Of a stretch of 64,000 nt of DNA, positions 9,096 through 17,954 are shown piece by piece. The notes under the pieces were generated by a model that saw only the letters and a list, made by a program, of their open reading frames with translations, was not told the origin of the DNA and searched no databases. The DNA comes from Burkholderia stabilis (GTDB taxonomy: Bacteria > Pseudomonadota > Gammaproteobacteria > Burkholderiales > Burkholderiaceae): the NCBI RefSeq assembly GCF_001742165.1, contig NZ_CP016444.1:620001-684000 (forward strand), given 5' to 3'. Made by a program: the position numbers and the translations under genes. Position 1 is the stretch's first letter, and every line of letters starts with the position of its first letter.

Positions 9096-10558
9096 GCGTA
9101 CTGATGCGATTCCCGATGATTGCCGCCGCAATGGCGCTGGCCGCATGCGCGGTCGGGCCGGACTACGAACGGCCCGCGACGCCGGCAGCGTCGCGCTTCG
9201 TGCGTGACGAGCGGCTGGCGTCGGCCCGGCAGGAGCCGGCCACCGCATCGGCCGATGCCGACGCGGCGTTCTGGCGCGGGTTCGGCGATCCCGTGCTGGG
9301 CCACCTGATCGATCAGGCGCTGGCGGCGAACCAGGACCTGCGATTCGCGATCGCGCGCTACGACGCCGCGAACGCGTTGCTCGCGCATGCGAAGTTCGAC
9401 CGCTTTCCGACGATTACCGCGAGCGGGCAGATCGGCCACCAGTTGCTGAGCAAGGATCAGGCGTTCGGCGCGCCGCGCAGCCAGCGCGATAATCCGACGT
9501 CCAGCATCGGGATCAATGCCGCGTGGGAGCTCGACCTGTTCGGCCGCGTGCGGCGCTCGATCGAATCGCAGCGCGCGGAAACGGCGGCGAGTGCGGCGGA
9601 CGTGCGCGCGGTGCGCGTCGCGATCGCCGGCGAGGTGGCAAGTACCTACGTCGATCTGCGCGGCTCGCAGGAGCGGTTGCGGATTGCGCGCGACAACGCC
9701 GACAACCAGAAGCAGACGCTCGCGCTGATCAATGCGCGCGTCGGCGCGGGGCGCGGGTCCGAACTCGACGCGGCGCGCGCGCGGGCGCAATACGAATCGA
9801 CGACGTCGCGGATCGCCGTGTACGAAGCGGCGATCGGCGTCGACGAGCATCGGCTCGCCGTGCTGACCGGGCAGACGCCGGATGCGCTGATCGGCCGTTT
9901 CGACTGGCCGAAGGCGGCCGTATCGCCGGGCACGCCCGTGCCGATGCCGACGCTTGCCGCCGACATCGATCCCGGCACGCCGGGCGACTTGCTGCGCAGG
10001 CGCCCCGATATCGCGGCAGCCGAAGCGCGGTTGCACGCGGCGACCGCGCGCGTCGGTGTCGCGACGGCCGACCTGTTTCCGCGCTTCACGCTGTCGGGGT
10101 TGCTCGGCAGCGCGACGAGCAGCTACGGGTTCTTCCGCGCAGGCAGCGATACGAACCTGATCGCGCTCGGCATCGACTGGTCGTTCCTCGACATCGGCCG
10201 CGTGCGCGCGCGCATCGCGGAGAGCCGCGCCGACGCCGCGGGGCAGCTTGCGCAGTATCAGCAGACGGTGCTGCTCGCGCTGGAGGACACGGAGAATGCG
10301 CTGCTGCGCGCGGCGCGCACGCGTGACGAAACCACGCATCTGGAACGTGCGGCGACGGACAGCGCACGCGCCGCGCAGCTCGCGCAGACGCGCTTCGCGG
10401 CCGGCGCGATCGATTACTACGAGGTGCTCGACGCGCAGCGCACGCTGTTGCAGGCGCAGGATGCGGCGGCAGACGGCCGGATCCGTAGCGCGGCAGCGAC
10501 CGTCGCGCTGTACAAGGCGCTGGCGGGCGGATGGCAGTCGACGCCGGCGGCAGGATGA
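9092..10558 (+). CDS. RND outer-membrane factor lipoprotein (NodT/OprN family)
   Basis: Outer-membrane channel of 488 residues starting at the ATG that overlaps the RND stop. The signal ends at a lipobox (ALAACAVGPDY) and continues with the family's GPDYERP motif. Two repeats of the TolC-type fold are seen, with NPTSSIGINAAWELDLFGRVRR and RPDIAAAEARLHAATARVGVATADLFPRFTLSG in conserved places, and the closing block ALEDTENAL...QRTLLQAQDA...TVALYKALAGGW. It completes the pump begun at 4711. Confidence 0.93.
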   Translation: MSVLMRFPMIAAAMALAACAVGPDYERPATPAASRFVRDERLASARQEPATASADADAAFWRGFGDPVLGHLIDQALAANQDLRFAIARYDAANALLAHAKFDRFPTITASGQIGHQLLSKDQAFGAPRSQRDNPTSSIGINAAWELDLFGRVRRSIESQRAETAASAADVRAVRVAIAGEVASTYVDLRGSQERLRIARDNADNQKQTLALINARVGAGRGSELDAARARAQYESTTSRIAVYEAAIGVDEHRLAVLTGQTPDALIGRFDWPKAAVSPGTPVPMPTLAADIDPGTPGDLLRRRPDIAAAEARLHAATARVGVATADLFPRFTLSGLLGSATSSYGFFRAGSDTNLIALGIDWSFLDIGRVRARIAESRADAAGQLAQYQQTVLLALEDTENALLRAARTRDETTHLERAATDSARAAQLAQTRFAAGAIDYYEVLDAQRTLLQAQDAAADGRIRSAAATVALYKALAGGWQSTPAAG

Positions 10559-10692
10559 GCGCGCTTTCGGCCGGCGTATACCGCACCGTCGCGAAAGCGT
10601 GCGGGAAGACGCGTGGCCAGGTGTCGGGCTGCGGGCCGGGGCCGCGTGCTCACGCGATGCGACATGCACTGCGCGCGGCGCACGACTCGTCG

Positions 10693-11649
10693 TCAGGTAT
10701 GCAGGAGTTCGGTGCGGGCTTGCGCGATCGGCGCAAACGCCGCGGCGTGTTCGGGATCGATGATGGGCGTCTCGCGTTGCACCGGAGCAGGGCGGGACGC
10801 GCGATGTTCCCGATAGGTCGCGGCGAGCGTGCGCAGCGCTTCGCGGGAGCGCTGGTCCGACAGCGTCGAATGCAGGACGATTCTCGATGGCGGCAACTCG
10901 GGGAGGCCGAAGCGCTCGCTGACCTCGATCGTGTCCGGCGGTGCGAGTCGGCACGAGAAGGCCGCTACCGCCAGGCCGGCCGACACGGCGGCCATGACCG
11001 CTGCGTGTCCGCCGCCGAGAAATACCTCGGTCCAGCTGATGCCCGCGTCGTTGAGGGCGCGCATCGCGATGTCGCGCACGCCGCAGCAGGGTGCCAGCGC
11101 CGCGAGCCGGAGCGGTTCGCCGGGGCGGTGAGTGAAGCCGGGCGCGGCGAACCAGCCGAAATTCTCCGGGCCGAGGTCGCTGCCGTCGCGGCGGTCGTCT
11201 CCCTGGCGGACGATCACGGCGTCGAGATCGCCGTTGTCGAAGGCATCGAGCAAGGTGCGGGAATTCATGAGACGCACCTCGATCGTCAACGCCGGGTCGC
11301 GTTCGTACAGGCGCGCAAGCAACACCGGAATTTCCGGCCCGGCCACGTGCTCGGCGATGCCGAGCCTGAAGTGGCGGCGCTCGGCGGACAGTTCAGCGAC
11401 CGCGCGGTCATGGGCGGCGAGGAATTCGCGCGCGGCGTTGAGGAACAGCGCGCCCTGGGCGGACAGCCGCACGACGCGCGGAGTGCGTTCGATCAGCTTG
11501 TGGCCGAGGCGTTGTTCCAGACGTTTCAGCTTCACGCTGATCGCGCCTTGCTGCGTGCCGAGCGCTTCCGCCGCCTTCGTGAAGCTCTGGAATTCCGCGA
11601 TGGTCACGAATGCCTGAATGGCGTCGACGTCCAAGATCAATTTGCTCAT
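10693..11649 (-). CDS. LysR-family transcriptional regulator
   Basis: 318 residues: N-terminal winged helix (DAIQAFVTIAEFQSFTKAAEALGTQQGAISVKLKRLEQRLG) and a periplasmic-binding-protein-like effector domain. GTQQGAISVKLKRLE replaces the commoner SQPALS recognition helix. It is divergent from the reductase gene at 11845, with a 195-bp intergenic region in which ATGATC (near 11648) and GATCAT (near 11691) face each other, so it probably regulates that reductase and itself. Its effector is unknown. Confidence 0.88.
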   Translation of the reverse strand: MSKLILDVDAIQAFVTIAEFQSFTKAAEALGTQQGAISVKLKRLEQRLGHKLIERTPRVVRLSAQGALFLNAAREFLAAHDRAVAELSAERRHFRLGIAEHVAGPEIPVLLARLYERDPALTIEVRLMNSRTLLDAFDNGDLDAVIVRQGDDRRDGSDLGPENFGWFAAPGFTHRPGEPLRLAALAPCCGVRDIAMRALNDAGISWTEVFLGGGHAAVMAAVSAGLAVAAFSCRLAPPDTIEVSERFGLPELPPSRIVLHSTLSDQRSREALRTLAATYREHRASRPAPVQRETPIIDPEHAAAFAPIAQARTELLHT

Positions 11650-11844
11650 GATCTATAAAGAATTGCTGTCATTGTTATCTTCGATCATAGCATTGTCTGA
11701 TGACGGCTCTGTTTCGTAACATGGACAACTCGACCGTCACCCGGGCGTTGTGTCGGGGCGGCGAGCCGTCGTTTATCCGTGTCGTGTTGGGGCGTAGCAG
11801 GACCTCGATGCGCGGCCGGATGAAAATTCCAAAAAGGAGAGAGT

Positions 11845-12519
11845 GTGAAGATCGGAATCATTGGCGCCGGCCGTATGGCGCAGTCGGTCGCATGGCTGGC
11901 CACGCGCGCCGGTTACCAGGTCATGTTGAGCAATTCGCGCGGGCCGGAAACCATTCAGGGGCTGCGCAAGTCGCTCGGCTGCGAAGTCGGGCAGGTGGAG
12001 GAGGCCGCCGCTTACGGCGATATCGTGTTCGCGGCGCTTCCGCTGCAGGCCTTTCGCGCGGTGCCGGCAGCGCCGCTCGAAGGCAAGATCGTGCTCAACC
12101 CGCAGAACTATTTCCCGTATTTCGGTCTCCTGCCCGAGCTCGAGAACGGGGCGATGACAACCGCCGACGTGCTTGCGCATCATCTGCCGAAATCGCGCGT
12201 CGTCAAGGCGTTCAATGCCATCCTGGTGGAGGAAGTGGTGCCGGACGCGCGGCCCGCCGGTGCGCCGGACCGCCGCGCGCTGCCGATCGCTGGCGACGAC
12301 CCCGACGCGCGCAGCACGACGATCACGCTGATGGATCGCCTTGGCTACGACGCGGTCGATGCCGGGCCGCTGACGGAGGGATGGCGTTTCGAGCGGCGGC
12401 GGCCGGCGTACTGCGTTCCGCTCGACAAGGCAATGCTGGCGCAGGTGCTGGCCGAGACCACACGCGACTCGGTGATGCCGGAAGCGCATTGGCAGACGCA
12501 TCGCGGGATGCGTGCCTGA
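11845..12519 (+). CDS. NADPH-dependent F420 reductase-like Rossmann protein
   Basis: 224 residues starting with a GTG at 11845 behind AAAAAGGAGA. The N-terminus is a clear dinucleotide-binding fold (KIGIIGAGRMAQSVAWLATRAGYQVMLSNSR), where the SNSR after strand 2 is the NADP-2'-phosphate signature of the COG2085/F420-oxidoreductase-like family. The conserved block SRVVKAFNAILVEEV follows. Burkholderia does not make much F420, so these proteins usually act as NADP reductases on unknown substrates. The divergent LysR suggests inducible control. Confidence 0.75.
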   Translation: MKIGIIGAGRMAQSVAWLATRAGYQVMLSNSRGPETIQGLRKSLGCEVGQVEEAAAYGDIVFAALPLQAFRAVPAAPLEGKIVLNPQNYFPYFGLLPELENGAMTTADVLAHHLPKSRVVKAFNAILVEEVVPDARPAGAPDRRALPIAGDDPDARSTTITLMDRLGYDAVDAGPLTEGWRFERRRPAYCVPLDKAMLAQVLAETTRDSVMPEAHWQTHRGMRA

Positions 12520-12937
12520 CGTTGCCGGGCACGACGTCCACATAACCTGCTCGCCGTTTCGTCGCATCGCGTTCGCGAACGGGCGGGCAGGTTCCAGATC
12601 TTCAGCGGCGCAGCCGCGACCGGCGGATTCCCGGCTGCCGGATTCCATTCCCGAGCGCATTTGTCGCGACACGCGCTGCTCGCTCTTCCGTTTGATGCCG
12701 GCGGGCTTCCGCACCGATCCGTACGCGGGCCAGCCCGGCTCAATCGCCAACTGTGGCGCGTTCCTTCACTTCCCCTTGAATTCCGATTAACCGTGCCGTG
12801 GGTGGCTGTAATGCTTTTATAAGCCAGCGATCTTTGCCAGGAGAACTATTGCATTTTTATTACTGGGTTAACCGGTGCGGACGTGAAGAAAGTCAATTAA
12901 TCGCAGTGGCGAACTGTCGAATTTACGAGGTGAAAAT
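12520..12937. other. Non-coding gap ahead of the biosynthetic cluster
   Basis: 418 bases with no gene I can support. The first ~260 are GC-rich; from about 12780 the composition turns sharply AT-rich up to 13070. This AT-rich stretch is the only sizeable upstream region of the cluster, so it should hold the promoter, but I see no convincing -35/-10 pair and no LuxR-type box. Confidence 0.4.
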
Positions 12938-13069
12938 ATGGATGGCGATTATAAGCTTATTTTTTATGGTCTATTAGGTTTTGTTATCGCAGAAATTTTT
13001 ATTTGTCAGATTGAAATGTTGAAACTCACTGTTATTATCCGGTTCGTTAAAGTTATGGAGTCGATATAA
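12938..13069 (+). CDS. Small 43-residue membrane ORF coupled to the exporter
   Basis: ATG at 12938 with GAGG seven bases before it, TAA at 13067-13069, one base before the exporter ATG at 13071. The peptide has a charged start (MDGDYK), one hydrophobic segment (LIFYGLLGFVIAEIFICQI) and a basic, hydrophobic tail. Base composition is far more AT-rich than the flanking genes. Its last codons (ATG GAG TCG) supply the GGAG Shine-Dalgarno of the exporter, which suggests translational coupling. It could be a small partner of the transporter or a leader peptide. No family is recognised; it could be a chance frame. Confidence 0.45.
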   Translation: MDGDYKLIFYGLLGFVIAEIFICQIEMLKLTVIIRFVKVMESI

Positions 13070-13070
13070 A

Positions 13071-14624
13071 ATGTCCGTCGACGTATCGTTGAAAAACAAG
13101 ATTGCACTTGCGGCGATTTGCTTGTCGGCAGTCATGCTGGGACTGGAAATTACCAGCGTCCCTTCTATTCTTCCGACACTGGAGCATGTATTGCCGGCTG
13201 ATTTTAAGCAGCTTCAGTGGATCATGAATGCCTATACGATCGCGATGTGCTCGTCGCTCGTGGCGATGGGCGCATTGGCGGATCGTTTCGGACGCAAGCG
13301 CGTTTTCACGATCGGCATCGTGGTCTTCGGCATCGCGTCGCTGATTTGCGGATTGGCGTCCAGCGCGCCGCTGCTGATCGCAGCCAGATTCCTGCAGGGC
13401 GTGAGCGCTGCGGCGATGCTGTCGTGCCAGGTCGCGGTGCTGTCCCATCAATTCCAGAGCGGCCCGGAGCGTGGTGTGGCATTCGCGTGGTGGGGCGTCG
13501 TGTTCGGGCTCGGGCTGGGCTTCGGGCCGATCGTCGGCGGCCTGATCGCGAGCTTCGCCAACTGGGAATGGGTATTCCTGATTCACGTGCTGATCGCCGT
13601 GCTGGCCGTGTCGCTCGCCCGCGCCGGCGTGGTCGAGTCGTCCGATCCGCATGCGCTCAAGATCGATATCGGCGGGATGGCGACCCTGTCGCTTTCCGTG
13701 TTCTGCCTGGTGTATCTGATCACTCAGGGGCAGAAGCCCGAGGTCGGCAATCCGGTCGGCATGGGTGCACTCGCGATCGCCGTAGTCAGCTTCATCCTGT
13801 TCGTCGTCGTCGAGAACCGGGTTGCGCGGCCGATGTTCGACTTCAAGGCGTTTCGCGTCCGCAATTTCTCGGGTGCGCTGCTCGGCGCGTGCGGGATGAA
13901 TTTCAGTTTCTGGCCGTTCGTCATCTACTTCCCGATCTATCTGCAGGCGGTGCTCGGCTACAGCAGTGTCGCCGCGGGCCTGACGGTGCTGGCGTACACG
14001 CTGCCGACGGTCGTCGTGCCGCCGGTGGCCGAGCGGCTGCTGCTCAAGCGCGGACCGAACTTCGTGATTCCCGTCGGGCTGTTCACGATCGCGGCCGGCT
14101 TCCTGCTGATCCACCTGGTCGCGACGGCCGGGCACGCAAGCTGGATCACGCTGCTGCCGGGTTGCCTGGTGGCGGGCATCGGTCTCGGGCTGACCAACAC
14201 GCCAGTGACGAATACCGCCACCGGGTCGCTGCCGCCGGAGCGGGCGGGCATGGCGTCCGGCATGGAGTTCAGCGCGCGAATGATTTCGCTGGCGATCAAC
14301 ATCGCGATCATGGGCTTCGTGCTGGTGAAGGGCGTGTCGGCGGGTGTGGCTGATGCGCTGCCGGCGCTCGCGCAGAGCCGTCACCTGGTCGACGCGGTTT
14401 CGGCGGGCAACTTCGTGGCGGCCGATGCCGGCGGCATTCCCGTCGCCGTGGGACGCGCCGCGCTGACGCGGGGCTTCGGCTGGGTCACGCTCTACGGAAC
14501 CATCGCGCCGCTGCTGCTCGGGTTTGCCGCCGCTATCGTATTCGGCCGTAAAAAGCCGGCGCCCGTCGCAACAGAACGTTCCGGCGTGGACGACAAGCAG
14601 CCGGCGCTGACCTCGATCGACTGA
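13071..14624 (+). CDS. DHA2-type MFS exporter (EmrB/QacA-like, 14 helices)
   Basis: 517 residues, the usual length for the 14-helix drug:proton antiporters. The family signature WIMNAYTIAMCSSLVAMGALADRFGRKRVF contains motif A (GALADRFGRKR), and motif C is seen near WWGVVFGLGLGFGPIVGG. It opens the biosynthetic run that ends at 22866, all on the same strand, and is the natural exporter and self-protection gene for the product. Its 5' end lies in AT-rich DNA directly behind a small coupled ORF. Confidence 0.9.
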   Translation: MSVDVSLKNKIALAAICLSAVMLGLEITSVPSILPTLEHVLPADFKQLQWIMNAYTIAMCSSLVAMGALADRFGRKRVFTIGIVVFGIASLICGLASSAPLLIAARFLQGVSAAAMLSCQVAVLSHQFQSGPERGVAFAWWGVVFGLGLGFGPIVGGLIASFANWEWVFLIHVLIAVLAVSLARAGVVESSDPHALKIDIGGMATLSLSVFCLVYLITQGQKPEVGNPVGMGALAIAVVSFILFVVVENRVARPMFDFKAFRVRNFSGALLGACGMNFSFWPFVIYFPIYLQAVLGYSSVAAGLTVLAYTLPTVVVPPVAERLLLKRGPNFVIPVGLFTIAAGFLLIHLVATAGHASWITLLPGCLVAGIGLGLTNTPVTNTATGSLPPERAGMASGMEFSARMISLAINIAIMGFVLVKGVSAGVADALPALAQSRHLVDAVSAGNFVAADAGGIPVAVGRAALTRGFGWVTLYGTIAPLLLGFAAAIVFGRKKPAPVATERSGVDDKQPALTSID

Positions 14625-14632
14625 AAACCGGT

Positions 14633-14649
14633 GCCGGGATATTCCCGGC
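14633..14649. other. Short perfect stem-loop between exporter and carrier protein
   Basis: GCCGGGA-TAT-TCCCGGC, a perfect 7-bp stem with a 3-base loop, eight bases after the exporter stop. No T-run follows. It may partly terminate or process the transcript so that exporter and enzymes are made at different levels. Confidence 0.35.
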
Positions 14650-14726
14650 CCAACGAACGGAGCATCGACGAGGGTAGCGACGTGTAGCCAGCAATATCCA
14701 AATATTATTCAAGAGAGGGCATTGCC

Positions 14727-14966
14727 ATGCAGTTGAATTTCGAGAACCTGAGACCCCAAATTGCAAAAGCGCTGGATATCGATCCCGCTGACCTCGAGCC
14801 GGCCACGATTTTGAGCGGTAATGAAAAGTGGGATTCTTTCGCCGTTTTGTCGGTGGTGGCGCTGGTAACCGAGCACACGGGGAAACAACTGACCCTGCCG
14901 GATGTGGCAAAGCTGGGCGCTGTTTCCGATCTCGTCGACCTGGTCCGGAAACTGAAAGGGAGTTGA
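14727..14966 (+). CDS. Acyl carrier protein 1 of the AfsA-type cluster
   Basis: 79 residues with the four-helix ACP pattern. The phosphopantetheine site is Ser37 in KWDSFAVLSVVALV; DSF replaces the canonical DSL. The protein is acidic overall (DIDPADLEPATIL). The stop is three bases from the ketosynthase ATG, so carrier and ketosynthase are coupled. It is a stand-alone ACP, probably carrying the acyl chain made or extended by the FabH-like enzyme and later joined by the AfsA-like protein. Start ATG at 14727 behind AAGAGAGGG. Confidence 0.85.
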   Translation: MQLNFENLRPQIAKALDIDPADLEPATILSGNEKWDSFAVLSVVALVTEHTGKQLTLPDVAKLGAVSDLVDLVRKLKGS

Positions 14967-14968
14967 AC

Positions 14969-15991
14969 ATGGCTTCCAGGACGATTTCCGGCATTTCGGT
15001 CAAGGCGATCACCGCGGCGTTGCCGTCCGGCACGATCGGCGAGGCGGAGTTCGCGGCGATCTATGGGGAACGCGAGGTCGCGCGGATCGTGCGCGGGACA
15101 GGCATCAGCTCGATCCGCACGGCGGCCGGCATGACGACGAGCGACCTGGTCGTCGCGGCCGCGGCGCACCTGATGCACGGCTGGGGAATCGACGCGGGCG
15201 AGATCGACGGGCTGATCGTCGTGACGCAGACGCCGGACGACTGGAGCCCGGGTTGCGCATACGCGGTGCATCACCGGCTCGAGCTCCCGACCGACTGCTT
15301 CGTCGTCGACGTCAACGCCGGCTGTGCGGGTTACGTGAGCGGTCTGGTCCAGGCTGCTTCGCTCGTCGCGTCGGGGGCGTGCCGGAACGTGCTGCTGTGT
15401 ACCGGCGACATCAATACGCGGCTGGTCGACGATCAGGATCATCAGGTCCGCATGTTGTTCGGCGACGCGGCGTCGGCCACGCTGATCACGGCGGGCGACG
15501 AGACGCTGCATTTTGTGTCCGGCGCGGACGGCAGCGGCCGGAGCCTGCTCGGCGTGAACCTTCAGTACGAGAAGACAGGGGAGCGCACCGGCACGATCCG
15601 CTGCCTGAAGATGGACGGCGCCGCGGTCATGAGCTTCGCGCTGCGCCGCGTGCCCGAAGTGATCGATACGCTGCTCGGGAGCCAGGGCAAGCGCCTCGAA
15701 GACGTCGATCTGTTCGCGTTGCACCAGCCGAACCGGTTCATCCTGGATTACATCCGCAACCGGCTCGGCGTCACACCCGAGCGGCTGCCCGTCGACGTCG
15801 ACGGCATCGGCAACACGAATTCGACGTCCATTCCGCTGCTCCTGTCCCGTCGTCACGAGGAGGACGACGAGGCGCGCCGCAGTGTCGTGATGTGCGGATT
15901 CGGCGTGGGACTGGCGTGGGGCGCGCTGCTGGCGGACCTGTCGAAGACCCGGGTGCTGGCGCCGGTGGAAGTGGCATTGGAAGTCGCGTAG
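14969..15991 (+). CDS. 3-oxoacyl-ACP synthase III (FabH-like)
   Basis: 340 residues. The full KAS III triad is present: Cys119 in DVNAGCAGYVSGL, His252 in FALHQPNRF and Asn282 in GIGNTNSTSIP, at spacing equal to FabH, so it should be catalytically competent. KAS III enzymes condense an acyl-CoA starter with malonyl-ACP, or transfer acyl groups. It sits between a dedicated ACP and the amidotransferase. The housekeeping fabH normally lies with plsX and fabD, so this copy is a secondary-metabolism enzyme. The beta-ketoacyl-ACP it would form is the natural substrate of AfsA-type proteins. Confidence 0.9.
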   Translation: MASRTISGISVKAITAALPSGTIGEAEFAAIYGEREVARIVRGTGISSIRTAAGMTTSDLVVAAAAHLMHGWGIDAGEIDGLIVVTQTPDDWSPGCAYAVHHRLELPTDCFVVDVNAGCAGYVSGLVQAASLVASGACRNVLLCTGDINTRLVDDQDHQVRMLFGDAASATLITAGDETLHFVSGADGSGRSLLGVNLQYEKTGERTGTIRCLKMDGAAVMSFALRRVPEVIDTLLGSQGKRLEDVDLFALHQPNRFILDYIRNRLGVTPERLPVDVDGIGNTNSTSIPLLLSRRHEEDDEARRSVVMCGFGVGLAWGALLADLSKTRVLAPVEVALEVA

Positions 15992-16010
15992 CAACAGTCG
16001 CAGGCGGTCG

Positions 16011-16030
16011 CGTTTCGCGAGGACGAAACG
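16011..16030. other. Intercistronic stem-loop before the asparagine-synthetase gene
   Basis: CGTTTCG-cgagga-CGAAACG, a perfect 7-bp stem in the 112-bp gap between the ketosynthase and the amidotransferase gene, followed by an AT-rich stretch that holds the next ribosome site. It is the largest gap inside the enzyme run apart from the exporter/ACP gap. Role unknown. Confidence 0.3.
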
Positions 16031-16103
16031 GGATGGCGAAGCAGGAACATGAAGCGGTAGAGAGCACGAATAATACTTAGATTAACTAAATTATGGGGCG
16101 AAT

Positions 16104-17945
16104 ATGTGCGGCATTGCCGGCTGGATCGATTTCAAACGAAATTTTCCCGAACCGAGTCGCCTCATCGAGGCGATGACGGATTCGCTCGTGCATCGCGGTC
16201 CTGATGCGCACGGCACGTGGCTCGACGGGCACGTCGCGCTCGGCCATCGGCGGCTCGCGATCATTGACCTCGCCTATGGCGCGCAGCCGATGCATGCCAT
16301 CGATCGCGCAGGGCAGAAGGCGGTGGTGTCCTTCTGCGGCGAGATCTTCAACTTCAAGGATCTGCGCGCCGAACTGCAGCGCGCCGGTTATACGTTCGAG
16401 ACCAACAGCGATACCGAGGTGCTGCTGAAGGGCTATCTGCACTGGAAGGAGGACGTCGCGCGTCACCTGAACGGCATGTTCGCCGTCGCGATCTGGGACA
16501 GCCAGCGCGAGCGCCTGATCCTGATCCGCGATCGTCTGGGGGTGAAGCCGCTCTATTACTTCCCGACCGACGGCGGGCTCGTGTTCGCGTCGGAGCCGAA
16601 GGCGCTGTTCCAGCATCCGCTCGTGAAGCCGCGCGTGACGGCGAACGGCTTCCGGGAGCTGCTGGACATGATCAAGACGCCGGAGCTGACCGTCTACGAC
16701 GGCCTGTTCGAGGTCCGCCCGGGCGACCTGGTGATCCTCGACCGCAGCGGGCTCAGGAAGGAGACCTACTGGCGCCTCGAGGCCAACGAGCATCGCGACG
16801 ACCAGCAGACGACGATCGCGACCGTGCGCGACATCCTGTCGGACACGATCCAGCGCCAGATCGTGTCCGACGTGCCGATCTGCACGCTGCTCTCCGGCGG
16901 TCTCGATTCGTCGGCGGTGACCGCGATCGCGGCGCGGCAGATGGCCGACGGCGCGCTGGCGTCGTACTCGGTCGACTTCCAGCACAACGTCGACGCGTTC
17001 ACGGCCGACGGCGTGCGGGGTTCGCCCGACGCGCCGTTCGCGCGAGATCTCGCTGCGCACGCGAGCACGCGCCACACGGAACTGCTGCTGCGCAGCGACC
17101 AGATGCTCGATGCATCGGTCCGCGGCAGCATCCTGAACGCGGTGGATGCGCCGCCCGCGTACTGGGGCGACATGTGGCCGTCGCTGTATCTGCTGTTTCG
17201 CGAGCTGTCCGAGCATTCGACGGTGGCGCTGTCGGGCGAGGCGGCGGACGAGGTGTTCGGCGGCTATCAGTGGTTCCGGAATCCGGCCGCGCTGAAGGCG
17301 GAGACGTTCCCGTGGCTGACCGCCGGTTCGTCGCGCTATTTCGGCGGCATCCAGCTGCTCGCGCCCGACTTCGTGGCGTCTCTCGATCGCGATACCTATC
17401 GGGCAGATCGCTATCAGGACGCGCTGCGCGAAGTGCCGGTGCTCGACGGCGAATCCGAGCAGGACCGCCGGATGCGGGAAGTGTCGTATCTCGCGCTGAC
17501 GCGTTTCCTGCAGACACTGCTGGATCGAAACGACCGGATGAGCATGGCGGTCGGGCTGGAAGTGCGCGTGCCGTTCTGCGACCACCGGCTGATCGAGTAC
17601 GTGTTCAATGTGCCGTGGCACATGAAGACGTTCGACGGGCGGGAGAAGAGCCTGCTGCGCGAGGCCGTCCGTCCGCTGCTGCCGGACAGCGTCCTCAACC
17701 GGGTGAAGACGCCGTACCCGGCGACGCAGGACGGCGCGTACGAGCAGGGGCTGCGCGCCGAGCTGGCCGACGTGCTCGACGATCCGGCCGCGCCGATTCT
17801 CGACCTGATCGATCGCGCGAAGGTACGCGCACTGCTGGAGCGCGCACCCGCCGAAATCAGTCAGCCGTATAACCGCGGCGGTCTGGAGATGGCGCTGTGG
17901 ATGAATCGCTGGATCAAGGAATACAACGTTGAAATCGCACTGTAG
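16104..17945 (+). CDS. Asparagine synthetase-like glutamine amidotransferase
   Basis: 613 residues with both AsnB domains. The N-terminal class II glutaminase has Cys2 as nucleophile (MCGIAGWIDF) and the RGPDAHGTW block. The C-terminal ATP-pyrophosphatase synthetase has the P-loop SGGLDSS (264-270) and ALSGEAADEVFGGYQWF. All known catalytic residues look intact. It would activate a carboxylate with ATP and attach ammonia from glutamine. Its place between the ketosynthase and the AfsA-like gene, rather than with amino-acid genes, argues for a pathway role: amidating the product, or intramolecular ring closure as in AsnB-related beta-lactam synthetase. A plain asparagine synthetase captured in the operon is the alternative. 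Confidence 0.88.
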   Translation: MCGIAGWIDFKRNFPEPSRLIEAMTDSLVHRGPDAHGTWLDGHVALGHRRLAIIDLAYGAQPMHAIDRAGQKAVVSFCGEIFNFKDLRAELQRAGYTFETNSDTEVLLKGYLHWKEDVARHLNGMFAVAIWDSQRERLILIRDRLGVKPLYYFPTDGGLVFASEPKALFQHPLVKPRVTANGFRELLDMIKTPELTVYDGLFEVRPGDLVILDRSGLRKETYWRLEANEHRDDQQTTIATVRDILSDTIQRQIVSDVPICTLLSGGLDSSAVTAIAARQMADGALASYSVDFQHNVDAFTADGVRGSPDAPFARDLAAHASTRHTELLLRSDQMLDASVRGSILNAVDAPPAYWGDMWPSLYLLFRELSEHSTVALSGEAADEVFGGYQWFRNPAALKAETFPWLTAGSSRYFGGIQLLAPDFVASLDRDTYRADRYQDALREVPVLDGESEQDRRMREVSYLALTRFLQTLLDRNDRMSMAVGLEVRVPFCDHRLIEYVFNVPWHMKTFDGREKSLLREAVRPLLPDSVLNRVKTPYPATQDGAYEQGLRAELADVLDDPAAPILDLIDRAKVRALLERAPAEISQPYNRGGLEMALWMNRWIKEYNVEIAL

Positions 17946-17954
17946 AGCAGAAAG

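Noticed and set aside
5823..9248. 1141-codon open frame on the minus strand opposite the RND gene
   Set aside because: Composition is an Arg/His/Asp-rich shadow of the GC-rich plus-strand gene, with no fold signature; the RND reading has full family motifs.
12512..12790. 92-codon plus-strand frame in the gap after the F420-reductase-like gene
   Set aside because: No ribosome site, no recognisable pattern, and codon use is unlike neighbouring genes.
12780..13070. Search for a LuxR/CepR-type box upstream of the biosynthetic cluster
   Set aside because: CTGT-containing stretches are present but none has the paired symmetrical half; only a weak TGGCT...AGCCA was found.
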